Source of the DNA: Chloroflexota bacterium
Lineage (GTDB): Bacteria > Chloroflexota > Dehalococcoidia > Tepidiformales > Tepidiformaceae
Assembly (NCBI GenBank): GCA_016234445.1
Contig: JACRBT010000018.1
Span: 1-64,000, forward strand
Direction: 5' to 3'
DNA length: 64,000 nucleotides
A program made the translations under genes and the position numbers. Of this stretch, positions 41,505-50,670 are shown piece after piece. The notes below the pieces were generated by a model. That model had not been told where the DNA came from. It did not search any database and was given only the letters and a program-made list of their open reading frames with translations. Numbering within the stretch: position 1 is the first letter of the stretch; every line of letters starts with the position of its first letter.

Positions 41505-41510
41505 GGCGGT

Positions 41511-41938
41511 CGGGACGAACGTGGAGGCTGGCGCGGGGCATAGGCGGCAGGAGGTGCGGCCACGGGGGGCCGCGGCTACGGTTCTTGTGACACGGCCAGC
41601 CGTGGGTGGAGTGCCACCCGTACCGCGACGGGGACGGAGCGGCGGGGCTTCGCCTGGCACACCCATTTCCCGCGAGAGGCGACAGGTTCGCCAGGGCAGG
41701 GGAGGGTTCGCCCCCCGGGCGGGCAGGCCCGGGACGAACGTGGAGGCTGGCGCGGGGCGTAGGCGGCGTGCGGTGCGGCCACGGGGGGCCGCGGCTACCG
41801 GTCTTGTGACACGGCGAGCCGTGGGTGGAGTGCCATCCGCACCGCGACGGGGGCGGAGCGGCGAGGGATCGCCTGGCACGCCCTTTCCGGCGAGAGGCGG
41901 CACGTCCGCCGGCGCAGGAGGACCCACGCCCGCCAGTG
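41511..41938. repeat. Imperfect 219-bp tandem duplication with hairpins
   Basis: Copy 1 (41511-41729) and copy 2 (41730-41938) both begin CGGGACGAACGTGGAGGCTG. Each holds a stem GCGGCC/GGCCGC (41556-41573 in copy 1), a stem CACGGC/GCCGTG whose loop is CA in copy 1 and GA in copy 2 (41591-41604 in copy 1), and the dispersed core CCGTACCGCGACGGGGACGG (41618-41637; diverged at about 41837-41856). Open frames across it lack any protein-like features. This block and the flanks fill the 650-bp gap between rpsT and the next gene. Confidence 0.8.
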
Positions 41939-41946
41939 TGAGGTTG

Positions 41947-42023
41947 TTCACAGAGAACTTGATGTGAATATTGAAAATCTTAAGTTTGCACTTGACAATG
42001 ACTCCAAGTCGGCCGAAGATAAC
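41947..42023 (+). promoter_or_regulatory. AT-rich promoter region of the DUF2089/DUF4097 operon
   Basis: A perfect -35 TTGACA (41992-41997) lies in an AT-rich island that stands out from its surroundings. The -10 is weaker: AAGATA (42016-42021, 18-bp spacer) or GATAAC (42018-42023, 20-bp spacer). Upstream is an inverted repeat TTCACA-N10-TGTGAA (41947-41968), placed as an activator site would be. Confidence 0.55.
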
Positions 42024-42051
42024 CTCATCAAGCCCAAAGGAGGGCAAGGCA

Positions 42052-42276
42052 GTGAACCAGATCCCCTTCGCACTCATCGAAACCTGGTCGGCCGACTTCG
42101 TCGCCGAACGCGTCGACTCCGCCCGTAACTACCACGATGGCGGGACCTCCACGTCCCTCACCGTCCTCGCCGCCGTGGCCAGCCGCCTTGAGCGGATGGC
42201 CGCTGCTGTGGAAGGATGGGCGCGCGGCAAGGCCGACACTACGTCGAACCCCGGACACCCGGCCGCCGCCCGGTAG
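42052..42276 (+). CDS. Small protein of unknown function, first gene of DUF2089/DUF4097 operon
   Basis: A 74-residue protein starting VNQIPFALIETWSADFVAER, with a helical middle (SLTVLAAVASRLERMAAAVE) and a polar end. It has no membrane segment or motif that I recognise. GTG 42052 is preceded by AAAGGAGG, and six bases separate its stop from the DUF2089 ATG. Its promoter, spacing and ribosome binding site make it a real gene and the leader of the operon. Confidence 0.65.
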   Translation: MNQIPFALIETWSADFVAERVDSARNYHDGGTSTSLTVLAAVASRLERMAAAVEGWARGKADTTSNPGHPAAAR

Positions 42277-42282
42277 GAGAAC

Positions 42283-42666
42283 ATGGCCCGTTTCGTCGGA
42301 AGCTGCCCCAGTTGCGATAGCCCGATGTACGTCAGGCGGCTCGAATGCGCCTCCTGTGGCACCGGCGTCGACGGCCGTTTCGATGCGGGCCTCCTCGCTC
42401 GCCTCAGCCGCGAACAGCTCGGATTCGTCGAGGTCTTCCTTCGGGCGCGGGGCAAGATCAAGGACGTCGAGGAAGAACTCGGCATCTCCTACCCCACGGT
42501 GGTCGCCCGCCTGAACGACGTCCTCGTTTCCCTTGGCTACGAAGCCGGCGAGGATCCGCGTGACGCCGAACGACGGCAGCGCGTCCTCGATGACGTCGCG
42601 AACGGCCGGATCACCGCCGCCGACGCAGCCGAGCAGCTTCGTGCCCTTGGAGGCCGCGATGGCTGA
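42283..42666 (+). CDS. DUF2089-domain regulator-like protein
   Basis: A 127-residue protein. The N-terminus is a zinc ribbon (GSCPSCDSPMYVRRLECASC). The middle is a helix-turn-helix (GKIKDVEEELGISYPTVVAR, LNDVLVSLGY). The C-terminus, about residues 100-124 (RVLDDVANGRITAADAAEQL), is a SHOCT-like hairpin. Features fit a DNA-binding regulator of envelope-stress type operons; function is not proven. Its C-terminal hairpin is shared with the end of the next protein. The next gene starts inside it with an eight-base overlap. Confidence 0.85.
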   Translation: MARFVGSCPSCDSPMYVRRLECASCGTGVDGRFDAGLLARLSREQLGFVEVFLRARGKIKDVEEELGISYPTVVARLNDVLVSLGYEAGEDPRDAERRQRVLDDVANGRITAADAAEQLRALGGRDG

Positions 42667-43879
42667 CGCAGACGACGACCTCCGCCGCGCCCGCGACGAG
42701 GCCCAGAGAGCCCGGGAAGAGGCCGACCGCCTTCGCAACGAAGCCCGCGACCTCGCCCGGCGGCTCTCCCGCGAAGCCCGCGACCGCAGCCGCGAGGAGC
42801 GAACTCGCTCGCGCGAAGAACGCGAGCGCGCTCGGGAAGAACGCGACCGTTCACGCCACCACCACGGCCCCGGTGCTTTCCCCTTTGGCCCCGGCGGACC
42901 GACCCCGCCCCGGGTGCCCGGGAGCGGCGAGAGCAACTCCAGCGACGGCGTCCGCGTCGAGAATGCGTTCGCCTTCGAAGGCGTCCGCGCCGTGGTCATC
43001 GACCAGACCGCGGGGCGGCTGACGGTCCGCCCTTGCGCCCCGGGCGAAACCCCGGGAGTGACGGCCAGCGGCGGCAGAACTGCCCCACGCCTCGACGTCC
43101 AACGCGACGGCGACCGCCTGATCGTCGAAGTGAAGCTGCTGAAAGGCTGGCTCTTCCGTCGCAAGCAGGGCGCGACCACCGTAGTCCGCCTGGGCGAGGG
43201 CTTCGCCACCCTGAAAGTGAACCTTGGCTACGGCAACCTCGAACTCCGCGGCCTTGCCTGCGACTCGATGAAGGTGGACGTGGGCGCGGGCGAACTTCAG
43301 GCCTACGGGCTCGCGGCGGCGCTCGACGCCGACCTCGGGGCGGGCAAGATCGCCATCCACGACCACGTGGGCCTGGCGAAGTGCGACACCGGCACGGGCG
43401 ACGTCCTCCTCGACGTCGCTGGCGTGGCCGAGGGCGACTACCGCGTGGACGTGGGCATCGGCCGGGCGGAAGTCCGGCTCGCGCCCGGGGGAGGCCCCGT
43501 CCATGTGAGCGCGAACAGCGGCATCGGCCGTGCCCGCGTCGACGTCCCGAACGGCCCCGAGAATGCGCCGACGCGGGTGAAGGCGACGAGCGGCATCGGC
43601 GAGGTGGTCGTGCGCCATCGAAGCCCCGGGGGGGAACCTGCCCGGCCGCCCGCGACCGCGAAGCCCCAGCGAGGCGCTCCCCGGGCCGCCGCGGCCGCCG
43701 CCCAGCGCAGCCGCGAAGCGGAGCAGTTCCGCGTCCTCCAGCTCCTCGAACAGGGCCGGATCTCCTCGCAGGACGCGGCCGAACTGATCGCCGCGCTCCA
43801 GGGCGCCGCGCCGCCGGTGGGCGACGAAGAAGAAGCTCCAGGCGAGGAAACGCCGCCTTCGACGCCGTCTCTCGATTAG
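42659..43879 (+). CDS. DUF4097-type beta-helix protein with charged coil and SHOCT-like tail
   Basis: A 406-residue protein in three parts. Residues 1-63 are an extremely charged Arg/Glu helix (RRARDEAQRAREEADRLRNE). After a Gly/Pro linker, about residues 95-320 form a repetitive parallel beta-helix of DUF4097 type (LKVNLGYGNLELRGL, MKVDVGAGELQAYGL, YRVDVGIGRAEVRLA, VSANSGIGRARVDV). About residues 358-382 form a helical hairpin (RVLQLLEQGRISSQDAAELI) like the one ending the DUF2089 protein. Relatives (LiaX/YvlB-like) sense or limit envelope stress. TTGGAGG precedes ATG 42659. Confidence 0.8.
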   Translation: MADADDDLRRARDEAQRAREEADRLRNEARDLARRLSREARDRSREERTRSREERERAREERDRSRHHHGPGAFPFGPGGPTPPRVPGSGESNSSDGVRVENAFAFEGVRAVVIDQTAGRLTVRPCAPGETPGVTASGGRTAPRLDVQRDGDRLIVEVKLLKGWLFRRKQGATTVVRLGEGFATLKVNLGYGNLELRGLACDSMKVDVGAGELQAYGLAAALDADLGAGKIAIHDHVGLAKCDTGTGDVLLDVAGVAEGDYRVDVGIGRAEVRLAPGGGPVHVSANSGIGRARVDVPNGPENAPTRVKATSGIGEVVVRHRSPGGEPARPPATAKPQRGAPRAAAAAAQRSREAEQFRVLQLLEQGRISSQDAAELIAALQGAAPPVGDEEEAPGEETPPSTPSLD

Positions 43880-43932
43880 GGCGGTGCCCCGGTCACGGTC
43901 GCGGTGCGGGATGTTCCTAACGCGGGAATCTG

Positions 43933-43938
43933 TACAAT
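43933..43938 (+). promoter_or_regulatory. gyrA: -10 element TACAAT upstream of gyrA
   Basis: TACAAT lies 81 bases before the ATG. It sits inside an inverted repeat GGAAT-N9-ATTCC (43925-43943), and the direct repeats TTCCTAACG/TTCCTAGCG flank it. No good -35 is visible. Confidence 0.5.
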
Positions 43939-44019
43939 ATTCCTAGCGATATCCGCGCCCACGCGACCGCGGCGGCCGCCAGCCACGGCGGGCGGCCACC
44001 AGCTTCCCAAAGGCCACGC

Positions 44020-46587
44020 ATGACCTCGATCGAGCCTACCCAGAACGTCCGCCCCATCGGCATCGAACAGGAGATGCGCTCCTCGTACCTCGACTACGCG
44101 ATGAGCGTGATCGTCGCGCGCGCCCTCCCGGAGATCCGCGACGGTCTCAAGCCGGTTCAGCGCCGCATCCTCTGGGGCGCCTACGACACCGGCGCCCGCG
44201 CCGGCACGGGCTATCGCAAGTCGGCCGGGATCGTCGGCGAAGTCCTCGCCCGCTATCACCCCCACGGCGACGGCCCGGTCTACGAAGCCCTCGTCCGCCT
44301 GGCCCAGGACTTTTCCCTCCGCTACCCGCTCATCGACGGCCAGGGCAACTTCGGCAGCGTCGACGGCGACCCCCCGGCGGCCATGCGCTACACCGAGGCG
44401 CGGATGGCGCCGATCGCCGAGGAGCTCCTCGCCGACATCGACCAGAACACGGTCGACTTCAACGACAACTACGACGGCCGCCACAAAGAGCCGGCCATCC
44501 TCCCGTCGCGCATCCCGAACCTGCTCCTCAACGGGTCGTCGGGCATCGCCGTGGGCATGGCCACGAACATCCCGCCGCATCACCTCGGCGAAATCTGCGA
44601 CGCCATCGCCATGCTCATCGACACCCCGGAGTCGACGCTCGACGACCTCCTGAAGGTGGTGAAAGGCCCGGACTTCCCGACCGCCGGGATCGCCCTCGTC
44701 GGCAAAGACAGCGAGCAGGTGCGGCTGGCCTATGGCGAGGGCCACGGCCGGATCACGATGCACGCCCGCACGTCGATCGAAGAGAGCGCCCGCGGCGGCC
44801 GCACTTCCATCATCGTCACCGAGCTGCCCTACCAGGTGAACAAGGCAACCCTCATCGAGAAGATCGCCGACCTCGTCCGCGACAAGAAGATTGAGGGCAT
44901 CTCCGACCTTCGCGACGAGTCCGACCGCAACGGCATGCGGATCGTCATCGACTTGAAGAAGGACGGTTCGGCCGCCCAGATCAAGAACATGCTCTTCAAG
45001 CACACGGCGATGCGTTCGACGTTCGCCGTGAACATGATGGCGATCGTCGATGGTTCGCCGCGGAGGGTGGGCCTCAAGCTCGCGCTCCAGCTGTTCATCG
45101 ACCACCGGCGCGTCGTCATCCGCCGCCGGACGGAGTTCCAGCTTGAGAAAGCGCGCGACCGCGAGCACGTCCTCGCCGGCTTGCTCAAGGCGATCGACAT
45201 GTTGGACCAGGTAATCGCCACCATCCGTGCCTCGGAGTCGGCGGCGAACTCGCTGGAACTGCTGCAGGGCCAGGGTCTCGTCCCTGCCGAACGGCTCCCC
45301 CAGGGCGCGCCCCGGCCGATCGCCCGGCTCGCCGTGGCCAACCCCTTCGACTTCACCGAGATCCAGGCGCGGGCCATCCTCGACATGCAGCTGCGCCGCC
45401 TGGCCGCGCTCGAACGCAACGCCCTCATCGCCGAGTACCAGGAAGTCATCGAGAAGATCGCGTACCTCGAAGACCTCCTCGCGAACCCCCGGAAGATCGA
45501 CTTCCTGATCAAGGACGACATGACCGACCTGAAGAAGAAGTACGGCGACCTCCGCCGCACCGAGATTGTCGAGGCCGACCCCGAGGACTTCCGCGAAGAG
45601 GACCTGATTCCCCACCAGGACTCCGTCATCACCCTCAGCATCCGCAACTACATCAAGCGCATGCCGCTGGAAGAGTTCCGGATGCAGAAGCGCGGGGGCC
45701 AGGGATCCAAGGGCGCCCCGACCCGCGAAGAAGACGCGGTCATGAAGCTCGTTGTCTGCGACACGCACGACAACCTCCTCTTCTTCACCGACCGCGGGAA
45801 GGTCTACCACCTCCGCGCCTACGACATCCCCGACACGAAGAAACAGGCGAAGGGCCTCCCCATCGTCAACCTCATCGAGGTGGACCCGGGCGAACGCGTC
45901 ACCACCATCCTGATGGTCAAGAGCTACGAGAAGGACTTCATCCTCCTCGCGACCCGGCTCGGCGAGATCAAGAAGACCCTCCTGAAGGAGTTCGAGGTGG
46001 TCCGGCGCGATGGCAAGATCGCGATGGACCTGGCAGCGAACGACTCGCTGATCGCCGCCCGCATGGCCACGAACGAAACGACCGTGCTCCTGGTTTCGAG
46101 CGAGGGGCAGGCGATCCGCTTCAAGATCGACGATCTTCGGTCGGCCAGCCGCACGAGCGGCGGCGTCCGCGGGATGAAGCTGGCGACGGGCGGCTACATC
46201 GTCGGCGTCGAGACCACCGACGACGGCGAGGAGATGCTGATCATCTCCGAGCGCGGCTTCGGGAAGCGCACCCGCCTGGACGAATACCCGGTGCAGGGCC
46301 GCGGCGGCCAGGGCGTGAAGACGCTCAACATCACCGACAAGACCGGCAACGTCGCCGCCTGCCGGGTGGTGGGCGCGAGCCAGGAACTGCTCCTCGTCTC
46401 GCGCGACGGCGTCGTCATCCGCACCAGCGTCGACTCTATCAGCCGGATCGGCCGGATCGCGCAGGGCGTGACGGTGATGCGAGTGGGCGAAACCGACCAG
46501 GTCGCCTCCATCGCCGCCTTCACCATGGCCGACGAGAAACCCGCCCGGAAGGGGAAAGACGGCGCCGCCCAGCCGGAGCTGCTCTAA
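44020..46587 (+). CDS. gyrA: DNA gyrase subunit A
   Basis: An 855-residue type II topoisomerase breakage-rejoining subunit. The start region [20 protein letters not shown], the active-site tyrosine in [17 protein letters not shown] (Tyr124) and the GyrA box [10 protein letters not shown] that allows negative supercoiling are present, followed by the six-bladed C-terminal pinwheel. The quinolone-binding helix reads [18 protein letters not shown]. The residue equal to E. coli Ser83 is glycine (G85), and the one equal to Asp87 is glutamate (E89). GyrB is not in the window. Confidence 0.97.
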   Translation: MTSIEPTQNVRPIGIEQEMRSSYLDYAMSVIVARALPEIRDGLKPVQRRILWGAYDTGARAGTGYRKSAGIVGEVLARYHPHGDGPVYEALVRLAQDFSLRYPLIDGQGNFGSVDGDPPAAMRYTEARMAPIAEELLADIDQNTVDFNDNYDGRHKEPAILPSRIPNLLLNGSSGIAVGMATNIPPHHLGEICDAIAMLIDTPESTLDDLLKVVKGPDFPTAGIALVGKDSEQVRLAYGEGHGRITMHARTSIEESARGGRTSIIVTELPYQVNKATLIEKIADLVRDKKIEGISDLRDESDRNGMRIVIDLKKDGSAAQIKNMLFKHTAMRSTFAVNMMAIVDGSPRRVGLKLALQLFIDHRRVVIRRRTEFQLEKARDREHVLAGLLKAIDMLDQVIATIRASESAANSLELLQGQGLVPAERLPQGAPRPIARLAVANPFDFTEIQARAILDMQLRRLAALERNALIAEYQEVIEKIAYLEDLLANPRKIDFLIKDDMTDLKKKYGDLRRTEIVEADPEDFREEDLIPHQDSVITLSIRNYIKRMPLEEFRMQKRGGQGSKGAPTREEDAVMKLVVCDTHDNLLFFTDRGKVYHLRAYDIPDTKKQAKGLPIVNLIEVDPGERVTTILMVKSYEKDFILLATRLGEIKKTLLKEFEVVRRDGKIAMDLAANDSLIAARMATNETTVLLVSSEGQAIRFKIDDLRSASRTSGGVRGMKLATGGYIVGVETTDDGEEMLIISERGFGKRTRLDEYPVQGRGGQGVKTLNITDKTGNVAACRVVGASQELLLVSRDGVVIRTSVDSISRIGRIAQGVTVMRVGETDQVASIAAFTMADEKPARKGKDGAAQPELL

Positions 46588-46659
46588 GCCCGGGATCGGG
46601 CGCCCGGTTTCCCCGCCCCGCCGCAGCCGGTGCGGTACCATCGCCCACGGAGGTGACCG

Positions 46660-47985
46660 GTGGGAGACACGTATCTGCAGCTTGGCGGCCTGGTGGCCGT
46701 TGTCATCCTGGTGGCGGCCAATGGGCTGTTCGTCGCGACTGAGTTCGCCTACGTGGCCGTCCGCCGGACGCGCATCGAGCAGCTTGCTTCCCAGGGGCAC
46801 ACCCGCGCGCGTCTCCTCCTCGCCTCGCTCCACGACCTCGACAACTACATCGCGGCCACCCAGCTCGGCATCACCATGTCCAGCCTGGCGCTGGGCTGGG
46901 TGGGCGAACCCGCCCTGGCCCATTTCATCGAGCCGCCGGTGGAAGCGGCCGTCGGCAGCTGGGCGGCGACGGCAGTCGCCCACACGACCTCGGTCGTCAT
47001 CGCCTTCACCCTCATCACGACCCTCCACATCGTCCTCGGGGAGCTTGCCCCCAAGACGCTCGCGCTCCAACGCTCCGAAGGGACGGCACTGGCCGTTGCG
47101 GCGCCGATCGCGATCTTCAACCGCGTCTTCCGGCCGTTCATCTGGGTGATGAACGCGCTCGGGCGGCTGGTGATCCGGCCTCTCGGGATCACCCCCGCGG
47201 GCGAACACGAAACCAACCTCCCCGTCGAGGAGCTGGAGCTGGTCATCGAGGCGAGTGCCCGGGCGGGGCTGCTCTCGACTTCGGAGCTGCTCATCGCGCG
47301 GCGGGCGCTCGAATTCGGCGCGATCCAGGCGGACCAGATCATGGTGCCGCGGACGGAGCTGATCGCGTTCGACTCGGAGGACTCGCTCGACGACATCCTT
47401 GCCGTCGTCGACGGGACCCAGCACTCGCGCTACCCCGTCTTCGAAGGCGACCTCGACCACATTCTCGGGATCCTCGAAGTGAAGGATCTGTTGAAGCTGG
47501 TCCACGCCGGCGGGCGCGACTGGCACACGGTTGTCCGGCCCGCGGCGGCGATCCCCGAGTCCGTCAGCGTCGAAGTGGCGGTCGCGGAGATGCGGACTCG
47601 CCAGGCCCGGATGCTGATCCTGGTCGACGAGCATGGCGGCACAAGCGGCGTTCTTACCGCCGACGAAGTGCTCCACCGGCTCATCGGGCGTTGGCTCGGG
47701 GGGGCGCGCACCGGCGGCGAAGCGGTCCGTCAGCTCTCCAGCGGCAACCTGCTCCTCAGCGGGCTCGCCCTCATCGCCGACGTGGAAGACGCGATCAGCG
47801 CCGAACTCGCGGCCGACGACTACGACACCGTCGGCGGGTTCATCATGGCCCGGCTCGGCCGGGTGCCCCGCGTCGGCGACCGGGTGGACTTCGAAGGCTA
47901 CCAGTTCCGGGTGACGGCGATGGACGGCCGCCGCGTGGACCGCGTGCTCGTCACGCGGCGGAACGAGGCCGCCGCCGACCGCTGA
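46660..47985 (+). CDS. CNNM/CorC-type transporter (DUF21-CBS-CorC_HlyC)
   Basis: A 441-residue membrane protein linked to Mg/Co efflux and often called hemolysin C. The N-terminal DUF21 domain has about four helices (LVAVVILVAANGLFVATEFA, ITMSSLALGWVGEPALAHF, TSVVIAFTLITTLHIVLGE). Two CBS domains follow (IMVPRTELIAFDSEDSLDDI, ILVDEHGGTSGVLTADEVL), then the CorC/HlyC C-terminal domain (DYDTVGGFIMARLGRVPRVG). GTG 46660 has GGAGGTGACC upstream, and a TACCAT -10 lies further up. Confidence 0.92.
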   Translation: MGDTYLQLGGLVAVVILVAANGLFVATEFAYVAVRRTRIEQLASQGHTRARLLLASLHDLDNYIAATQLGITMSSLALGWVGEPALAHFIEPPVEAAVGSWAATAVAHTTSVVIAFTLITTLHIVLGELAPKTLALQRSEGTALAVAAPIAIFNRVFRPFIWVMNALGRLVIRPLGITPAGEHETNLPVEELELVIEASARAGLLSTSELLIARRALEFGAIQADQIMVPRTELIAFDSEDSLDDILAVVDGTQHSRYPVFEGDLDHILGILEVKDLLKLVHAGGRDWHTVVRPAAAIPESVSVEVAVAEMRTRQARMLILVDEHGGTSGVLTADEVLHRLIGRWLGGARTGGEAVRQLSSGNLLLSGLALIADVEDAISAELAADDYDTVGGFIMARLGRVPRVGDRVDFEGYQFRVTAMDGRRVDRVLVTRRNEAAADR

Positions 47986-48069
47986 GAAGACGGCGGCGGC
48001 CGGAGGCAAGGAAGGGGCCGCCCGCGATTCGGGGGACGCTTCGCTGTTCGGCCCTGGCATTGGGGAAGA

Positions 48070-48146
48070 TGGGGCGAGCGGAGGGGATCGAACCCTCGAT
48101 CTCCTGGGCCACAACCAGGCGCTTTAACCGCTAAGCTACGCCCGCC
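48070..48146 (-). tRNA. tRNA-His (GTG anticodon)
   Basis: On the minus strand the acceptor stem GCGGGCG pairs with CGCTCGC. The D arm starts TAGCTTAGCGG, and the anticodon stem CCTGG/CCAGG encloses TTGTGGC, giving GTG (48112-48110). The T arm carries GGTTCGATCC. The extra 5' G (-1, position 48146) opposite C73 (48073) is encoded, as histidine tRNAs need, and CCA is encoded too (48072-48070). Confidence 0.95.
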
Positions 48147-48212
48147 ACGCGAACCCGGATCGTACCAAAGCTCCTGCTTACCGGCACACGCGGGGTGCCG
48201 CCGGCGCCGCGC

Positions 48213-48878
48213 TCAGTACTTGGAGATGTTGATCTCCTGCATCCGCCCGGTGACCAGGTAGATCACCCGTTCGCAGATGTTCGTGCAGCGGTCGGCGATG
48301 CGTTCCAGGTTGTGGGCGCTCCAGAGCAGATAGGTGTTCCGCTGGATCGTCGTCGGGTCGGCGATCATCGCGTTGATGCATTCGTCGTAAACGCTGTCCT
48401 GGAGCCGGTCTACCTCGTCGTCGGCGTCGCAGATCCGGCGGGCCTCCACAACGTCGTGCTCGATGTAGGCCTTGAGGCTGTCGCGGAGCATCGCCACCGC
48501 ACGGCCGGCCATCGCCGGGACGTCCCCGAGCTTCCGCGGCAGGGGCTCGTCGCCCATGAGGATGTTGAGCTTGGCGATCCCCTCTGCGTGGTCGGCGATC
48601 CGTTCGAGGTCGGTGATGATGTAGAGGATGCTCGCCAGCGCCCGGAGGTCCGAGGCCATCGGCTGCTGCGAGGCGATGACGAACAGCGTCTTGTCTTCGA
48701 TCTCGAAGCGCTTCTTGTTGACCTTCGCGTCGTCCTCGATGATCTTGTGCGACCACGGGACGTCCCCGTTGCGGAGGGCCTCCATGCTGTCGAGGAGCGC
48801 CTTCTCCGCCATCGACCCCATGACGAGGACTTCGTCCTGGAGCTGCGTGAGTTCCGTGTGGAACAGGTCTCGGGTCAT
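48213..48878 (-). CDS. phoU: Phosphate transport regulator PhoU
   Basis: A 221-residue protein of two PhoU three-helix bundles. The conserved metal-binding segments are ASILYIITDLERIADHAEGI and WSAHNLERIADRCTNICERV. PhoU links Pst transporter status to the PhoR kinase and prevents phosphate toxicity. Last gene of the pst operon, 15 bp after pstB. Confidence 0.95.
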   Translation of the reverse strand: MTRDLFHTELTQLQDEVLVMGSMAEKALLDSMEALRNGDVPWSHKIIEDDAKVNKKRFEIEDKTLFVIASQQPMASDLRALASILYIITDLERIADHAEGIAKLNILMGDEPLPRKLGDVPAMAGRAVAMLRDSLKAYIEHDVVEARRICDADDEVDRLQDSVYDECINAMIADPTTIQRNTYLLWSAHNLERIADRCTNICERVIYLVTGRMQEINISKY

Positions 48879-48893
48879 GGAGGGCTGCCTCTC

Positions 48894-49769
48894 TTAGCCG
48901 AACCGGCCGCTGATGTAATCTTCGGTCCGCTTGTCCCGCGGGTTCGTGAACAACTCCTGGGTCCGCTGGTATTCAATCAGCTGACCCGTCACATGCTCGT
49001 CCGTGAGCATGAAGGCGGTGTAGTCGGAGACGCGGGCGGCTTGCTGCATATTATGGGTAACGATGACGATCGTGTAGTCCTTGACGATTTCCCGCATCAG
49101 GTCCTCGATCTTCAGGGTGGCGATGGGGTCGAGGGCCGAACAGGGCTCGTCCATGAGGATGACGTCCGGTTCGTTCCCCAGCGCCCGGGCGATGCAGAGC
49201 CGCTGCTGCTGGCCGCCGGAAAGGGCCAGCCCGGACTTCTTGAGGTCGTCCTTCACTTCTTCCCAGAGCGCCGCCCGGCGCAGGCAGCGCTCCACCAGCT
49301 CGTCGAAGCTTCCCCGGTAGCCGTTCACCTTCGCCCCGAAGGCGACGTTGTCGAAGATCGACTTCGGGAAGGGGTTCGGCTTCTGGAAGACCATGCCGAT
49401 CCGGCGCCGCACTTCGACGGGGTCGATCCCCGGACCGTAGATGTCGACGTCGTGGTAGCGGACGGTGCCCTTGAGGCGGACATTCGGGATGAGGTCGTTC
49501 ATCCGGTTGAAGGAACGCAGGAGGGTGCTCTTGCCGCAGCCGGAGGGGCCGATGAGGGCCGTCACCTTGTTCACCGGGATCTTGAGCGAGACGCCCGTGA
49601 GCGCCTGCTTGTGGCCATACCAGAGGTTGAGGTCCTGGACCTGGAGCGCCGTCGGCTCCTCCGGGGAGATGACGTTTGCCTGCGATGGCTCCTGGCGTTC
49701 CACCGGGCTGACGGCGCCTGATTCGGCGGGGCGAGTCTCAAGCTGGCTGGGCATCTGGTTTGTCTCCAT
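48894..49769 (-). CDS. pstB: Phosphate ABC transporter ATP-binding protein
   Basis: A 291-residue ABC ATPase. Walker A is [20 protein letters not shown], the signature is [20 protein letters not shown], Walker B is [20 protein letters not shown], and the H-loop is [20 protein letters not shown]. It has about 40 extra polar residues at the N-terminus (about 1-40). The alternative ATG at MPSQLE would remove five of them. Acts with PstA and PstC at the inner membrane. Confidence 0.96.
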   Translation of the reverse strand: METNQMPSQLETRPAESGAVSPVERQEPSQANVISPEEPTALQVQDLNLWYGHKQALTGVSLKIPVNKVTALIGPSGCGKSTLLRSFNRMNDLIPNVRLKGTVRYHDVDIYGPGIDPVEVRRRIGMVFQKPNPFPKSIFDNVAFGAKVNGYRGSFDELVERCLRRAALWEEVKDDLKKSGLALSGGQQQRLCIARALGNEPDVILMDEPCSALDPIATLKIEDLMREIVKDYTIVIVTHNMQQAARVSDYTAFMLTDEHVTGQLIEYQRTQELFTNPRDKRTEDYISGRFG

Positions 49770-49773
49770 GCGG

Positions 49774-50670
49774 CTAGTACGTCTTCCGGAAGCGTTCGCG
49801 GATGAGGACGGCGACGAGGTTGAGGGCCACGACGGCGACCATCAGGACGATGATCCCGCTGGCGGCTATCTCCTGGAACGCGGCCTGCGGGCGGGTCGTC
49901 CAGTTGTAGATCTGGATGGGCAGCGTCGTGAAGTTGTCGAACATGCTCTTGTTGTCGAAGGCAATGAAGGAGAACGCGCCGACCATGATCAGGGCGGCGG
50001 TTTCGCCGGCGGCGCGCGAGATCGCGAGGATCGTCCCGGTCATGATCCCGGGGAGCGCGTTCGGGAGGACGTGGTGCCAGACTGTTTGCCAGCGCGTCGC
50101 CCCGAGGGCGAGGGAGGCGTCGCGGATGCTCGACGGGACCTGGCGGATGGCCTCGCTCGTCGCGATCACGGTCATCGGCGCGATCATCAGGGCCAGCGTC
50201 AGCGACCCGGCGATGATGCTCGGCCCCAGCCCCAGGAGCCGGACGAAGACCGCGAGCCCGAGGATGCCGTAGATGATGCTTGGCACGCCCGCCAGGTTCG
50301 AGATGTTCAGGCGGACCAGGTCCACCAGCTTGCCCTTGGGCGCGAACTCCTCCAGCCAGACCGCGGTCCCGACCGCCACCGGGAGGGCGAAAAGGACCGT
50401 GATCGTCATCACCCAGGCCGACCCGATGATCGACGACCGCAGCCCCGCCCGGCTCGCGAACCGCGACGGGTAGTGGGTGAAGAAGTCCATGTTCAGGTGG
50501 CCCGCCCCCTGCCGCACGACGTCTGTAAGCAGGACGGCCAGGAAGACGATCCCGATGGCCGTGGCGCCAAGCAGCACCCAGCGCGAGGCCCGGGAGAGGG
50601 CCTGTCTGCGGGCGACGGCTCCCGTGGCCCGCAGCGAAACCTGTCCGGTGGGCACTTGTCGAGGCGCCAT
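49774..50670 (-). CDS. pstA: Phosphate ABC transporter permease
   Basis: A 298-residue permease with six membrane helices. The EAA-type loop contains [23 protein letters not shown] 50670 overlaps the pstC stop by one base (TGATG). It forms the translocation pore with PstC. Confidence 0.95.
   Translation of the reverse strand: MAPRQVPTGQVSLRATGAVARRQALSRASRWVLLGATAIGIVFLAVLLTDVVRQGAGHLNMDFFTHYPSRFASRAGLRSSIIGSAWVMTITVLFALPVAVGTAVWLEEFAPKGKLVDLVRLNISNLAGVPSIIYGILGLAVFVRLLGLGPSIIAGSLTLALMIAPMTVIATSEAIRQVPSSIRDASLALGATRWQTVWHHVLPNALPGIMTGTILAISRAAGETAALIMVGAFSFIAFDNKSMFDNFTTLPIQIYNWTTRPQAAFQEIAASGIIVLMVAVVALNLVAVLIRERFRKTY

Noticed and set aside
41463-41938. CRISPR array
   Set aside because: The 7-bp units have no spacers and the 219-bp copies are far too long and only two; no cas genes are near.
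46588-46601. Terminator after gyrA (GCCCG-GGAT-CGGGC)
   Set aside because: The stem is only 5 bp and lacks a T tract, so it is not called as a feature.
43876-48114. A 1412-codon open frame on the minus strand opposite gyrA and the CNNM gene
   Set aside because: It mirrors codon usage of the real plus-strand genes, has low-complexity Asp/Val/Arg composition and no domain. High GC leaves few stops in the antisense frame.
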